A stretch of DNA of 42,965 bases from a bacterium (GCA_030431555.1 JAUIIP010000003.1:1-42965), one strand, 5' to 3'; counted from the first letter of the stretch, positions 7,939 to 16,850 are shown. The notes: generated by a model not told the origin, from the sequence alone. Numbers and translations are program-made.

Positions 7939-9427
7939 AGATACCTAGGTATTTTTCGCGCAGGTAGCGCATAAGATATTTCGCGGCAGGTGCCTCGCCG
8001 GCAGCGTTTGATATCAGCTCTCGGGGGAGATAGCAGGCTCCGTGGGAGTAGATGTTTTTACCCAGCCACCTGTGTAGACCGCCAAAGTCACCCGCTTCAA
8101 AGTCATCCTTCCACTTGGGGCTTGTCTTTTCGAAAGCTGAGAAGAGCTGAGCCGCGTAAACTGCGCCTAGGGTGTAGGTCGGGAAATAACCGAAATATCC
8201 GGCATACCAATGAACATCCTGCAAGACGCCCTCACTGGGCTTTGCTGCGCTCACGCCGAGCAATGACCTGTATTTATCGTCCCAGGCGCCAGGCAAATCG
8301 CGAGGCGCTAAGCTACCGTCCATCAGAGCCGCCTCCAACTCAAAGCGCGCAATGATATGAAGGTGATAACTAATTTCATCAGCCGCTATTCGAATGAGCG
8401 AAGGTTCAACCTTGTGCACCCAGCGGTAGAATTCGGACTGGCTACATCCCGCAAGCGCCGGAAATTTCTTGCGAGCACGCGGAAAGCAAAACTTCCAAAA
8501 CGGCTCGGAGAGTCCAACTTGACGCTCCCAGATTATCGACTGGGATTCATGAACACCGAGACTTGATGGCCTGCCTTTGGCCGTGCCGAGGTATCCCTCG
8601 TCGAGCCCCTGGTCGTACAGCCCGTGACCCGCCTCGTGTATCGCACTTGTCAGCGCGAACACGAAATCATCTTCCTCGTAGCGAGTCGTAAGGCGCACAT
8701 CCTTGGGTCCACATGTGCTGCATGATGGGTGGGTCGCCGTGTCTAAGCGTCCACAGTCAAAAGAAAACCCGAGCTGCTGCACAACTTCCCGGCATAGCTC
8801 GTATTGAACAGTTCTAGGAAAAGCTCCGTCACTGAACTGAAGTTCACTTTTACCTGCGCCAAGCTCTTCCAACTCGCCTAGCAAGGTCGTAAGTTCAGGC
8901 CTAAGTTCGGAAAAGATTGTCTCTAATTCTGCGAAGGTTATTCCGCGCTCGTAGTCGTCCAGCATAGTTTGATAGGTGTTTGCCGAACTATCGATCGCCG
9001 CCGCCCTTGCTCGGCTGGCTTCAATTAGGCTGCCAAGCAAACTCTCTACGCCGGCAAACGACTGCTCAACGCGCGCCCTCTCCCAGGCTTGAACGCTGCG
9101 GACTTTGAGCAAGGCCAATTCTCTAGTCAATTCTGCCGGCACTTTGCTGATCCGCGCTATGCGCCAGTCTGCTTCGTCGACTATCTGCTGCTGCAGCGGG
9201 CTCAAATCACCCCTGGCCTTCAAGCGCTCAAGTGTCTCGCGCAGCGCAGAACTGCCTAGGATTGCGTGATGAGCTGCACTAATGTACGCGCGCTGTTCGC
9301 CACGCCCCTCTGCCGCAGGCTCACTTAGGTTCACCTGTTGATCCCAGTCCAGCAGATGATCAATTGATTCAATGCAGGCAGCTTGACGCAGCTGCTCGCT
9401 AAGAGCGGAAAAATCATTTTGAGGCAT
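7922..9427 (-). CDS. M32 family carboxypeptidase (carboxypeptidase Taq-like)
   Basis: The enzyme removes C-terminal residues from peptides in the cytoplasm using a metal ion. The zinc motif HEAGH is at about 264-268 (AIHEAGHGLYDQG). Downstream are the family's HESQS motif (GVHESQSIIWERQVG) and the ADEISYHLHI segment supplying further active-site residues. Length (501) is typical of M32. The ORF track starts one codon earlier at a TTG; the ATG at 9427 is preferred because its A is the last base of the upstream monophosphatase stop codon (TGATG), a classic coupling arrangement. The gene is the last of a minus-strand series. There is no signal peptide. Confidence 0.93.
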   Translation of the reverse strand: MPQNDFSALSEQLRQAACIESIDHLLDWDQQVNLSEPAAEGRGEQRAYISAAHHAILGSSALRETLERLKARGDLSPLQQQIVDEADWRIARISKVPAELTRELALLKVRSVQAWERARVEQSFAGVESLLGSLIEASRARAAAIDSSANTYQTMLDDYERGITFAELETIFSELRPELTTLLGELEELGAGKSELQFSDGAFPRTVQYELCREVVQQLGFSFDCGRLDTATHPSCSTCGPKDVRLTTRYEEDDFVFALTSAIHEAGHGLYDQGLDEGYLGTAKGRPSSLGVHESQSIIWERQVGLSEPFWKFCFPRARKKFPALAGCSQSEFYRWVHKVEPSLIRIAADEISYHLHIIARFELEAALMDGSLAPRDLPGAWDDKYRSLLGVSAAKPSEGVLQDVHWYAGYFGYFPTYTLGAVYAAQLFSAFEKTSPKWKDDFEAGDFGGLHRWLGKNIYSHGACYLPRELISNAAGEAPAAKYLMRYLREKYLGIFKQPA

Positions 9428-10272
9428 CAATCAGTCGAACCCCACTGCGCTTGTTGGATAACCTTAAACATAGCCGGATACAACGCTGCGCTCGAAAACA
9501 GAAAAGAACCTGCGAATACTGAGAAGTCCTCTTTTGCGGGCTCATCGAAGTTCGTGACGCGGCTGCCCGCTTCCATCGCAATTATGGATGACGCAGATAC
9601 GTCCCAGGGGGAGAGTCCGAACTCATAAAACCCGTCAAAACGTCCGCAAGCTACCCAGCATCCGTCGAGAGTCGCTGCGCCGAACCTTCGGACCCCACGC
9701 ACTTCTTTGAGGAATGCCTTAAACACATCTCCGCACCTGTCCCATGCGGCTGATTTGTCGTAAGGAAAGCCGGTAGCAATTACAGCATTGATTAACTTGT
9801 CGTTTTCGGACGATTCGATCTTCCTTGAATTCAGCGTCGCACCCGAACCGCTGGCAGCAGCGAACAATTCATCTCTGCAAGGATCGTAAACCACACCTGC
9901 TTTAGGATCTCCGTTTTCCAAGAAGCCGATCGAGATGCCGACGTGAGGGATCGAGTGAACGAAGTTCGTGGTGCCGTCGATCGGATCAATGCACCAGCTG
10001 AGGCTGTCCGCGGCTATACTCGCCAGGTTCTCGCCTTCGCTTTGCTGAAGCTTGCCAGCAGTCTCCTCGCCGATAATTTTATGACTAGGAAATCGCTTGG
10101 CTAAAAACTCCTGAATTTGGTCTTCTGCCCAGACATCAAATTCCGTCACTAAGTCGCGCGCGCCTTTGAAGTTAATTTCAAAGGCATCGGGCGAATTCAG
10201 CACATCACGCAGGCGCGCACCGACAACTCGTGCTATCTCAGCTGCTGCATCCTGCAAGCTTACATAGTTCAT
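9427..10272 (-). CDS. Inositol monophosphatase family protein
   Basis: The 281-residue protein has the Mg-dependent sugar-phosphatase signatures: Glu69-Glu70 (IIGEET), the first motif WCIDPIDGTTNFVHSIPH (D96, D99, metal-binding; T101 probable nucleophile activator) and the second motif SPWDVSASSIIAMEAGS near the C-terminus. Likely substrates are inositol-1-phosphate or other sugar phosphates; family members also include SuhB, HisN and CysQ, and the sequence does not discriminate between them. AGGAG lies upstream of the ATG at 10272. The gene lies 57 bases behind the second CpaB-like gene and is coupled to the M32 peptidase gene by a one-base overlap. Confidence 0.9.
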   Translation of the reverse strand: MNYVSLQDAAAEIARVVGARLRDVLNSPDAFEINFKGARDLVTEFDVWAEDQIQEFLAKRFPSHKIIGEETAGKLQQSEGENLASIAADSLSWCIDPIDGTTNFVHSIPHVGISIGFLENGDPKAGVVYDPCRDELFAAASGSGATLNSRKIESSENDKLINAVIATGFPYDKSAAWDRCGDVFKAFLKEVRGVRRFGAATLDGCWVACGRFDGFYEFGLSPWDVSASSIIAMEAGSRVTNFDEPAKEDFSVFAGSFLFSSAALYPAMFKVIQQAQWGSTD

Positions 10273-10329
10273 GATGACAAGCTAATCTCCTAGCTTGTCT
10301 TTACCACAAATTGCATCTGAGCGATACGT

Positions 10330-11262
10330 TCAGCGCAGGCAGTCCTCTCCGGTCGCGTACCATCTGCCATCACTTCGAAGTGTGAATTCTTTGCGCGTGC
10401 AGCTATCGTCGGAGAACCTGGCAAAGCCCTTATCTGAAAGAGTCTGCTTTAAATTGCTCTGCTTGGTCTTCAGCTCGACGCCTGCCACGGTCATCTCTCC
10501 CACACTTCCGATGTCACCGCTGTTTCGCAGCAGGAGGCTAATCTTACCCATTGCCGTAGCCGCCTGAATTGTTAGCGCGTCGCGCACGGGCGAAACCAGT
10601 GTAACAGTCGCTGTTCCATTCATCTTCAGGCGCTCCTCTCGTCTGCCCTCAAAGCGGTTCTGAGTCTGGCCGTTAAAGGACTTAACTACCGCGTCTTCTA
10701 CGACAATTTTGGCCTTCTTTTCACCGTCCGTTCTGTCGTGGAAAGTCAACACTACATCCACGTGCGCTCCCGGTCGGGCCCATCCCTCGACTCCTGCAGT
10801 CGAATCCACTGCAATCGTCGTAGCTCGATAGCTCTTAGGAATCGAGTCCGCGATTCCTCCCAGCAGTGGTGAGTCAGACAGGCTGTTGTCGCGCACCGGC
10901 TGACCCGGCGGCAAGTCAACCTTGGCGTAGCGCCCAATTAGAGAACTTCGATTCCTGACTGCTCCCTGCGGCACCTCTGTTCGCGGCCAGGTAATCGGGC
11001 GAAACTCGACCGAGTCGAGCGGAGCGCCGTACGGCACGCGCTGCGCAGGGGCCAGCAATTCGATAGTTCCGAAGTCGAGGACAGCGTCAGCAGACACCGG
11101 GGGTTCGAAGCTCTTAATAGCCTCCACCTGAGTAAAGTGGCTTTGGATTAGTGCCGCCGTCGCAGCAAGAATGAGGGCGAACGCACCGCCTGCTACACAA
11201 AACAGGCGCTCTCTAGAAGTGATAGTTCTGCTGTTCTCAATAGAACCAAATCGATGCGACAT
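10330..11262 (-). CDS. Flp pilus assembly CpaB/RcpC-like protein, second copy
   Basis: The protein has 310 residues. A short cytoplasmic N-terminus precedes one membrane helix (about 20-42). Then comes a SAF-type region (about 65-135) with the CpaB hallmarks RYAKVDLPPGQPV and a paired segment around RATTIAVDSTAGVEGWARPGAHVDVV, close to the family's G-x-V-x-P-G-x-x-V-D-V core. CpaB stabilises the outer-membrane secretin of tight-adherence (Flp) pili from the periplasm. It is clearly paralogous to the gene at 11406-12338 along its length, including a C-terminal ELRSD/FTLRSDGRWY tail. No other Flp genes lie nearby. AGGT lies about 7 bases before the ATG. Confidence 0.82.
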   Translation of the reverse strand: MSHRFGSIENSRTITSRERLFCVAGGAFALILAATAALIQSHFTQVEAIKSFEPPVSADAVLDFGTIELLAPAQRVPYGAPLDSVEFRPITWPRTEVPQGAVRNRSSLIGRYAKVDLPPGQPVRDNSLSDSPLLGGIADSIPKSYRATTIAVDSTAGVEGWARPGAHVDVVLTFHDRTDGEKKAKIVVEDAVVKSFNGQTQNRFEGRREERLKMNGTATVTLVSPVRDALTIQAATAMGKISLLLRNSGDIGSVGEMTVAGVELKTKQSNLKQTLSDKGFARFSDDSCTRKEFTLRSDGRWYATGEDCLR

Positions 11263-11334
11263 AAACTTACCTCCAGTTTATGACCGCAAATTTACCAAGC
11301 CGAACTGTTAGACTCTGACCACCGGTCAAAGTTC

Positions 11335-11368
11335 AAAAAAAAGCCGGGCGAGGTTCCCCTCACCCGAC
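11335..11368 (-). terminator. Intrinsic terminator between the two CpaB-like genes
   Basis: On the minus strand an 11-bp stem (GUCGGGUGAGG with CCUCGCCCGGC, two G-U pairs) with a GGAA tetraloop is followed by eight U (A8 at 11335-11342). It lies 38 bases after the upstream CpaB stop codon and 73 bases before the second CpaB start, so it should separate or down-step expression of the second gene. Confidence 0.9.
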
Positions 11369-11405
11369 TCAGTCGACAGAAGAAGTAGACTAGCTACTTG
11401 CGTTT

Positions 11406-12338
11406 TTAGTAATCTTCGTTAGTTAAGTACCATTTCTTATCAGAGCGAAGCTCGAGTTCTCTCGAAACTCCATCCTGACCTTCGTAACGAACATGACCGA
11501 TAGTTTGCGAACCGCCTTTGTCTTGGCGCTGAGAGCTTCTCAGGTCATCCGCACTAACGGTAACGTTTCCAACGCTCTTTAGGTCGCTGGTGTTTCGAAG
11601 CAGCAAGCTGATTCTACCCATGGCTCGCGCAGTGTGAATCTTCAAAGAATCTTCCACCGGGGTTGCCAGGGTTACAGTAGCCGTAGAACGAGCCATTCTC
11701 TGTGCTTGATCCGTTCGCGCGCCAGCCGAGTTATTTCTCGTTTGACCGTTGAACGAAACAACTACTGCATCCTCAACTGCTATTTGAGTCTTCTTTTGGC
11801 CGTCGGAGCGATCGTGATACGTAACGAGGATATCAACGTGAGCGCCCGGAGTAGCCCAACCTTCAACACCTGCGGTTGCATCAACCTCAATGGTTGTCGC
11901 ACGATGTCCAGGCGGAATCAGGTCAGCTACTCCACCAAGAAGCGGAGTTGAAGACAGATTTGCCCTTAGGATCGGCTGGTTGGCCGGTAAATCTACTTTT
12001 GAATACATATCGCGCACATCGTCCGCTCGACGAACGGCACCTTCGGGCACCTCGTTTCGCGGCCAGTGTATTTCACGCAGAGCTACTTGGCTCAGCTTAG
12101 TGCCGTGAGGAACCGGAGCTTTAGGAGCCAGCAGCACTACCGTACCGAAGGCTACTTGCTCGACCGGCTGATCGGGCACTGCCAATGTCTGGTGCGCTTC
12201 TACTTCGTTATAACTGTAAATGATTAGTGCAACTATTGCTGCAAGAGCGAAGGTGATTGCGCCACCTCCTATATACAACAAACGCTCTCGCATCGCTGCT
12301 TGACGTCGTGGGCCCATAGAGCCAAACCGTGAATTCAT
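11406..12338 (-). CDS. Flp pilus assembly CpaB/RcpC-like protein, first copy
   Basis: The ORF track extends to 12443, but the start at 12338 (MNSRFGSMGPRR) is preferred: AGGAG sits 7-8 bases upstream, and this start lines up with the start of the paralogue (MSHRFGSIEN). With it the protein is 310 residues, the same length as the second copy. One membrane helix (about 21-43) is followed by a SAF-type region with YSKVDLPANQPI and RATTIEVDATAGVEGWATPGAHVDIL. It probably acts in the periplasm with a secretin. A 516-base non-coding stretch precedes it and an intrinsic terminator follows it. The two copies look like an old tandem duplication. Confidence 0.85.
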   Translation of the reverse strand: MNSRFGSMGPRRQAAMRERLLYIGGGAITFALAAIVALIIYSYNEVEAHQTLAVPDQPVEQVAFGTVVLLAPKAPVPHGTKLSQVALREIHWPRNEVPEGAVRRADDVRDMYSKVDLPANQPILRANLSSTPLLGGVADLIPPGHRATTIEVDATAGVEGWATPGAHVDILVTYHDRSDGQKKTQIAVEDAVVVSFNGQTRNNSAGARTDQAQRMARSTATVTLATPVEDSLKIHTARAMGRISLLLRNTSDLKSVGNVTVSADDLRSSQRQDKGGSQTIGHVRYEGQDGVSRELELRSDKKWYLTNEDY

Positions 12339-12854
12339 CTTACTTCTCCTTCTGTCTATCAACCTAACCGCTGCCGCGGCTTTGTTACTTCTTCGCCTTA
12401 TTACGCGCCTGCCGGTGCTGTCGAATTCACCGCGGCAGGCCATCTGCCTTTCAGAACCTAGCCAGTTATTTCAGATGTGTTTTCGGAATGTCTTGCTGCC
12501 AACTTAGCCGGTGGCTGATGCAGGCTGTAACCAAGTAAAACCAGTCCGAAACCTCTCCTATTAACCTGGCGAGTGGGGATTCGCCTCTATGTTCTGTAAT
12601 CGACCCGCCCCCTCTTAAGCATGAGACCTGCAAAATAAATGCCGCAGGTAAAATGCGTATTTGGAGTTTAGGTCCCCAAATTTCGGGTGCCGCTGCTGCA
12701 GCCAGGCTACGTTCAAGAAATTAGTCAGTAACTTCAAACCGTTGCCTATACCCACTTTCTATTCTGCAACATCAATCGAGTTTAATCTATACCCAAGTTA
12801 CTGAAATCAATAGAACAACTGTTCGGGACAAATACCGGTTCCACACCATTTGAT
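12339..12854 (-). promoter_or_regulatory. Long non-coding leader/intergenic region before the CpaB-like genes
   Basis: This 516-base stretch has no convincing gene. On the minus strand it holds several inverted repeats that could fold in a 5' leader: GCCTGCCG/CGGCAGGC (12407-12440, 8-bp stem), ACCTGC/GCAGGT (about 12625-12648), GGCGA/TCGCC (about 12569-12586), and a nested CTGC-TAGCC-GGT-GGCTG-GCAG element (about 12497-12524). The strongest lies about 70 bases before the CpaB start. No known riboswitch consensus was recognised, and no clear -35/-10 pair stands out. Confidence 0.5.
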
Positions 12855-14651
12855 TCAGCGCAATGCGTGCGAATTTCGACTAAACCGCCGCAATTCCGAC
12901 AGATAATTACAGCCGTAGCTCTCCGAGGCAGCGAGCCCGGCGCAGCTGCCGGAGATGGCCTGATCCGGGTGTTTGGCCGGCTCGATTTGAGTTCCCTCAT
13001 TCCATTCGTTCCAAGAGGTGATGATAGTTCGGAAGTTGTCCGCGCTGCTGCCCTGCGCCCACCATGATTTCAGGGCTCGCAAAAGCAAGGAGTCTCCAGA
13101 ACTGTCGGTTCTCGGGATAATATAGTGGCCCGCTTTAGGCCGAACACCTCGGTCGTCATAAGCAGGAACAACGCCCGGTATGAAGCGCTGACCGCTGGCT
13201 GCGGCAACTCCGCGGTAAAAGCTATAGAGCTCAGCGACATCAGAAATGAAGCGCTCAACCCCCTCAACTCCGGCGTGCTCGCTGCGGCTTGAGTCGTAGG
13301 GGTTGTAGCAGGTAAGCGCATCGAAAGCGCGAAGCCGGTCCCAGTTCGCCTGCTGCTGGCCGAGCAGGATTACCTTCCCTTCAGCATTCATATCCAAAAC
13401 GTTAAAATAAACTTCGTCTCCAACCAGATAAAAATCTACACCCGTCTCCTGCTTCACCGCCTCCTTGGCCCACAAGAAGTAGCGCCCCGCTTCACCTACT
13501 ACGTGCCTGGACGCGTAAACGAAAAGAACAGGACGGCCTTCGATTCTCATGTAAGACGGGTGCGAGGCATAATGACGGGCGATATGCTCCCAGTGTCGGC
13601 GCATCCGATCTGCCCGTTCAGGCGTCATTACTAAAACATTCGCATCCTCACCGCCGCGGCGTTCTCGCTCAGTTGTTTTTAGGTCCAGCGTCTCGTACTG
13701 AACCGCAAACTCAAAATCATGGAGCATGTTTGCGGCATCATCCAAGTTGCGGCGAATCCGATTGCGGGCTGACTTTCGTTCGGGCCACCAATCGAAAACA
13801 AAAAACTCAATACCTGCCTCTTTGGCCCATTCGAGATGAGCGCCAAAAACGCTCGGATCGTCACTAAGGTATTTTCCAAGCAGCGGCTCGTACGGTGTCG
13901 CCGCCACCTCTCCGACATGTCCGGCCTTCCAATTCTCCGGAAACCAGGAGTAGTAGTGAGCACCAAGCGAAAGCTGCGACTCCCGGGTTTTTCCGCTCCA
14001 GACGTAGCAAGCGACGACGACAAACAAGATAGCGGCGCACATGAGGGACGCCGCAGGCCAAAGCGTCGCCGAGCCGGTCGCAGCAGGCTTTTTCTGAACA
14101 CCGGCGCTTAGCAGGCCCGCGAACAGTAAGGTGAGCATAGCTGAAACAAGAAGATACTGAGCAGCCATACAGACTTGCCTCGGTGCGGAGCCGGTTAACA
14201 GAATCCAGCTCTCAAGCGCCAGCATCACAAAAATTAAGCTTGATGAAGCTAACAGCAGTCTGCGCTCGCGAACAGCGATGTCGCGTGCGCAGACTGCTGT
14301 CAGTAAGAGCAAAGTCCAAAGGCTTGGTTCAATGAACCTTCTGAGCCATCTCGGCAAGTCCAGTACGATGAATCGAGTGCACCAGGATCCGGGAAGCGCA
14401 AAGCGAATTGCTGAAATTTCTCGGCCAAGAGAAAGTAGTCCGTTAAGACCTAGCAGGAGAAGAATGAAGGCCAAGAGCAATAAAGCTACGACTCCGGCTT
14501 CTGATTTCCTCCGACGCTCGGCTGCCAGTCTCAGTGCCGCAGCTCCGCAGAGCAGCACCCCAAAGGCTTGGATGCTGTCCGGCGCGCCGACGAGCGGCGT
14601 TAGCAGCAGCATAAAAAATACGATTGCAGTTAAGCGAACGGAAATCGGCAT
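12855..14651 (-). CDS. Membrane-anchored GH99-like glycoside hydrolase domain protein
   Basis: The ORF track starts at a GTG (14699); the ATG at 14651 (MPISVRLTAIVFF) is preferred because GGA lies about 7 bases before it and the membrane domain begins at once (598 residues). About seven hydrophobic segments fill the first 230 residues. The rest is a soluble domain resembling GH99/WbsX-type glycosidases: GAHYYSWFPENW at its start, IEFFVFDWWP, RPVLFVY, a DALTCYNPYD segment, PGVVPAYDDRG and the characteristic TSWNEWNEGTQIEP near the end. This family includes endo-alpha-mannosidases and polysaccharide-locus proteins acting on alpha-mannan-like glycans. The fusion to a polytopic membrane domain suggests action on a membrane-linked or exported glycan. 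Start and substrate are uncertain; the domain call is good. Confidence 0.8.
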   Translation of the reverse strand: MPISVRLTAIVFFMLLLTPLVGAPDSIQAFGVLLCGAAALRLAAERRRKSEAGVVALLLLAFILLLLGLNGLLSLGREISAIRFALPGSWCTRFIVLDLPRWLRRFIEPSLWTLLLLTAVCARDIAVRERRLLLASSSLIFVMLALESWILLTGSAPRQVCMAAQYLLVSAMLTLLFAGLLSAGVQKKPAATGSATLWPAASLMCAAILFVVVACYVWSGKTRESQLSLGAHYYSWFPENWKAGHVGEVAATPYEPLLGKYLSDDPSVFGAHLEWAKEAGIEFFVFDWWPERKSARNRIRRNLDDAANMLHDFEFAVQYETLDLKTTERERRGGEDANVLVMTPERADRMRRHWEHIARHYASHPSYMRIEGRPVLFVYASRHVVGEAGRYFLWAKEAVKQETGVDFYLVGDEVYFNVLDMNAEGKVILLGQQQANWDRLRAFDALTCYNPYDSSRSEHAGVEGVERFISDVAELYSFYRGVAAASGQRFIPGVVPAYDDRGVRPKAGHYIIPRTDSSGDSLLLRALKSWWAQGSSADNFRTIITSWNEWNEGTQIEPAKHPDQAISGSCAGLAASESYGCNYLSELRRFSRNSHALR

Positions 14652-14855
14652 CTTTTCCACATGCACAGGTTTTCTTGCAGGCCAAGCTGCTTCTAACACA
14701 AATCGAACAAGCAGAATACATAGCCGCGCACCTCGCCGTGCACTTGACTTGAATGACGTAAAAGGATTCTCTAGCCGACCTTCGACTTATTGTGTTTCAA
14801 TGAAAGCAGCAGCTTCTCTCGCTGGTTATCGTAGACTTTTTCTCAAAGGTGCCTT

Positions 14856-15689
14856 GTGGCCGTACTACCGCTTGCTTCCCTAGCAGGCTGTCTACTTTTT
14901 GTTTCCGCCTTATTCACCATGCTCGGACAGGGCGGGGGAGCTTTCTACACTCCGCTGCAGGTGATTTTCGGATATGAGTTTCACACCGCGGCGACCAACA
15001 GTTTATTCCTGATAATGGTTTCCTCGCTCTCGGCGACTATAGTCTTTAGGAAGGCTCGACGCGTCGACTGGTCACTAGCTTGGACGCTTGAGATTGCTGC
15101 AGCATCCGGCGCCTTCCTCGGCGGCTTTTTCTCTTATCTTGTTTCAGCGCACACTTTGTCGTGGGTGTTCGCAGCTGTGATCGTTTGCGCCGGCATAGCG
15201 ATGCTGCGTCAAGCGCCTGTCGCAGCGGCCAAACCGCTGCGCTCACCGAGACGATTTTTGTGGAAGCGCAGTCTCGGCAGTCACCGTTATTTGGTGAACA
15301 TGCTTCACGCAATGCCGCTAATGTTTTTAGCCGGCCTGCTCAGCGGAATGATCGGAATCGGCGGCGGGGTGCTCAAAGTGCCGATCTTTGTGCTGCTGCT
15401 CGGGGTCCCGATGGGAATCGCAATTGGAACAAGCGCGTTTATGGTCGGCCTGACTGCGACCTCCGGTTTTATCGGTCATGCAATTACCGGAAACTGGGAC
15501 CCGTTCGCATCTATCATTCTCGCTGTGGTGGTTTTCATCGGCGGCAGAATCGGCGCCCGCATGTCTATCAATTTAGATCAATTCCGACTGCGCCGAGTCT
15601 GCGCAGTGTTCCTTATTTTTGCCGCCGTATTCATGGCTTTCGAAGCCTTGATTTTTGCTGAAGCCTTAATGGCCCAGCCCGTGAAGTAG
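14856..15689 (+). CDS. TauE/SafE (TSUP) family anion transporter
   Basis: The 277-residue protein starts at a GTG preceded by AAAGGTG. It has eight or so hydrophobic segments and the internal duplication typical of the family: GQGGGAFYTPLQV in the first half and GMIGIGGGVLKVPIFVLLLGVP with GTSAFMVGLTATSG in the second. Members export sulfite, sulfoacetate or related organosulfur anions across the inner membrane; the substrate here is not evident. It is divergent from the GH99-like gene (about 204 bases apart) and ends three bases from the convergent small membrane protein gene. Confidence 0.88.
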   Translation: MAVLPLASLAGCLLFVSALFTMLGQGGGAFYTPLQVIFGYEFHTAATNSLFLIMVSSLSATIVFRKARRVDWSLAWTLEIAAASGAFLGGFFSYLVSAHTLSWVFAAVIVCAGIAMLRQAPVAAAKPLRSPRRFLWKRSLGSHRYLVNMLHAMPLMFLAGLLSGMIGIGGGVLKVPIFVLLLGVPMGIAIGTSAFMVGLTATSGFIGHAITGNWDPFASIILAVVVFIGGRIGARMSINLDQFRLRRVCAVFLIFAAVFMAFEALIFAEALMAQPVK

Positions 15690-15692
15690 ATT

Positions 15693-16259
15693 CTAACCGG
15701 CTCTCAGCACCAATTCACGCAAGGCTTCTTCCGCAGCCAAATGCGCTCGGTCAAACCGGCCTGCTTCGTTGTGCGTATTACAGCTTTCCTTTTTTCCAAG
15801 CCCGCAGTTTGGAATCAACGACCATAGACTCTGAATCAGTAGAAAGCACCACAGACCCGCTGTTATGCTGCCAGAAATTGCAACGGCATATCCGGCAAAA
15901 CCAATAGAGGCTCCTGTAAGTCCGGCATCAATCAGCCCTCGAATCAGCCCGCCGCCGACCGACACCCAGCGCACCGCCCAGATCATGACTGCCAAGCTTA
16001 GGAGATACGCCGGAAGGGCCAGAAAGAATGCTCCCGCTCCGGCCCAGACTGCTGCGCAAGTCCACATGAAGAAAACTCCGGCGCGCTTTGATCTGAGCCG
16101 CAGAAGATAGGCTGTGTAAGACAAAGCGATAAGCGCCGAAACCACCGCAATCGCCATTTTCGTCGAAAACAACCACACTGCGACAGGAAAAAAACCAGCC
16201 GCAACTATGCTGAGAACAACCGCCACCAATATGCCGTCAATTATCGCCGGGCGCTTCAT
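15693..16259 (-). CDS. Small polytopic membrane protein in the PspA/VWA operon
   Basis: This 188-residue protein is unrecognised. It has about five hydrophobic segments between residues 10 and 145 and a short polar C-terminal tail with a Cys-containing loop (NCGLGKKESCN) and an acidic helix (AAEEALREL). Its ATG overlaps the stop of the PspA-like gene by four bases (ATGA), so it is co-translated and probably works with the PspA-like and VWA proteins. A membrane partner for a PspA protein is a plausible role by position only. Confidence 0.7.
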   Translation of the reverse strand: MKRPAIIDGILVAVVLSIVAAGFFPVAVWLFSTKMAIAVVSALIALSYTAYLLRLRSKRAGVFFMWTCAAVWAGAGAFFLALPAYLLSLAVMIWAVRWVSVGGGLIRGLIDAGLTGASIGFAGYAVAISGSITAGLWCFLLIQSLWSLIPNCGLGKKESCNTHNEAGRFDRAHLAAEEALRELVLRAG

Positions 16260-16825
16260 GACACTACCTCCTCCGATTGCTGCGACGAATGATGCCTGCG
16301 TTTTTCTTTCATAAAAGCTATTTCTACTTCTTCTTCGCTGACAGACTCACAGGGGTCGCGAAAGATCGTCTCTTCGAAATACTCTTTGCGCACGCGCTCT
16401 TGCTTAACGAGAAGCTCGAGCTTTTGCTCCACGCTCTGCAAACGTTGGCGATAGTCTTCGATCTGCTTTTTCTTTGCGGCGCTGCCCTGCTGCGCACGCT
16501 CCTGAGCTTCTTGCAGCGTCTTCAAACTGCGCTGGTATTCAAGCCGCTTGCGGACAATCGACTTTGCTAAGCTCTCGTTGCCCTCCTCAAAACACAGCTC
16601 TAGCTGCTCTTCGCAGCTGCGAAGATCGCTCTGAATTTGCTCTATGCGCTGGGCACTGCGCTCCACCTCAGCCTGTCTGGACTTCAGTTCTTTCTCGCAG
16701 CGCTCGATCTCTTCTCGCATTTCGCGCAGAGCCTGACGCGCAATGGCTTCAGGCTCCTCAAGACAATCAAGAATTCCGTGAATGTCCGCTTTAAGCAGTC
16801 TTCCGACTCTCTTTAGTACTGTCAT
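16256..16825 (-). CDS. PspA/IM30-family coiled-coil protein
   Basis: The ORF track begins at 16867, but the ATG at 16825 has AGGAG 7 bases before it and yields the expected PspA start (MTVLKRVGRLLKADIHGILD), giving 189 residues. Helix 1 is amphipathic and followed by LEEPEAIARQALREM, as in PspA/Vipp1. Residues about 30-160 are an almost continuous charged coiled coil. PspA-type proteins bind stressed inner membranes and form ESCRT-III-like assemblies; IM30 members remodel membranes. The gene lies 25 bases after the VWA gene and overlaps the small membrane protein by four bases. It lacks a neighbouring pspB/C/F, so regulation probably differs from the E. coli Psp system. Confidence 0.85.
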   Translation of the reverse strand: MTVLKRVGRLLKADIHGILDCLEEPEAIARQALREMREEIERCEKELKSRQAEVERSAQRIEQIQSDLRSCEEQLELCFEEGNESLAKSIVRKRLEYQRSLKTLQEAQERAQQGSAAKKKQIEDYRQRLQSVEQKLELLVKQERVRKEYFEETIFRDPCESVSEEEVEIAFMKEKRRHHSSQQSEEVVS

Positions 16826-16850
16826 GGCTAATCTCCTATTTTCCAATCTG

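Noticed and set aside
12339-12443. 35-codon N-terminal extension of the first CpaB-like gene in the ORF track
   Set aside because: A good AGGAG-ATG lies at 12338, the paralogue starts at the matching place, and the extension covers a hairpin in the leader.
12480-12600. Possible c-di-GMP or cobalamin riboswitch in the CpaB leader
   Set aside because: Hairpins are present, but the conserved bases of the known classes were not found on either strand.
14278-14883. Plus-strand ORF of 201 residues antisense to the GH99-like gene
   Set aside because: Low-complexity Ser/Arg/Ala translation, a shadow of the membrane domain on the other strand; it also runs into the TauE start.
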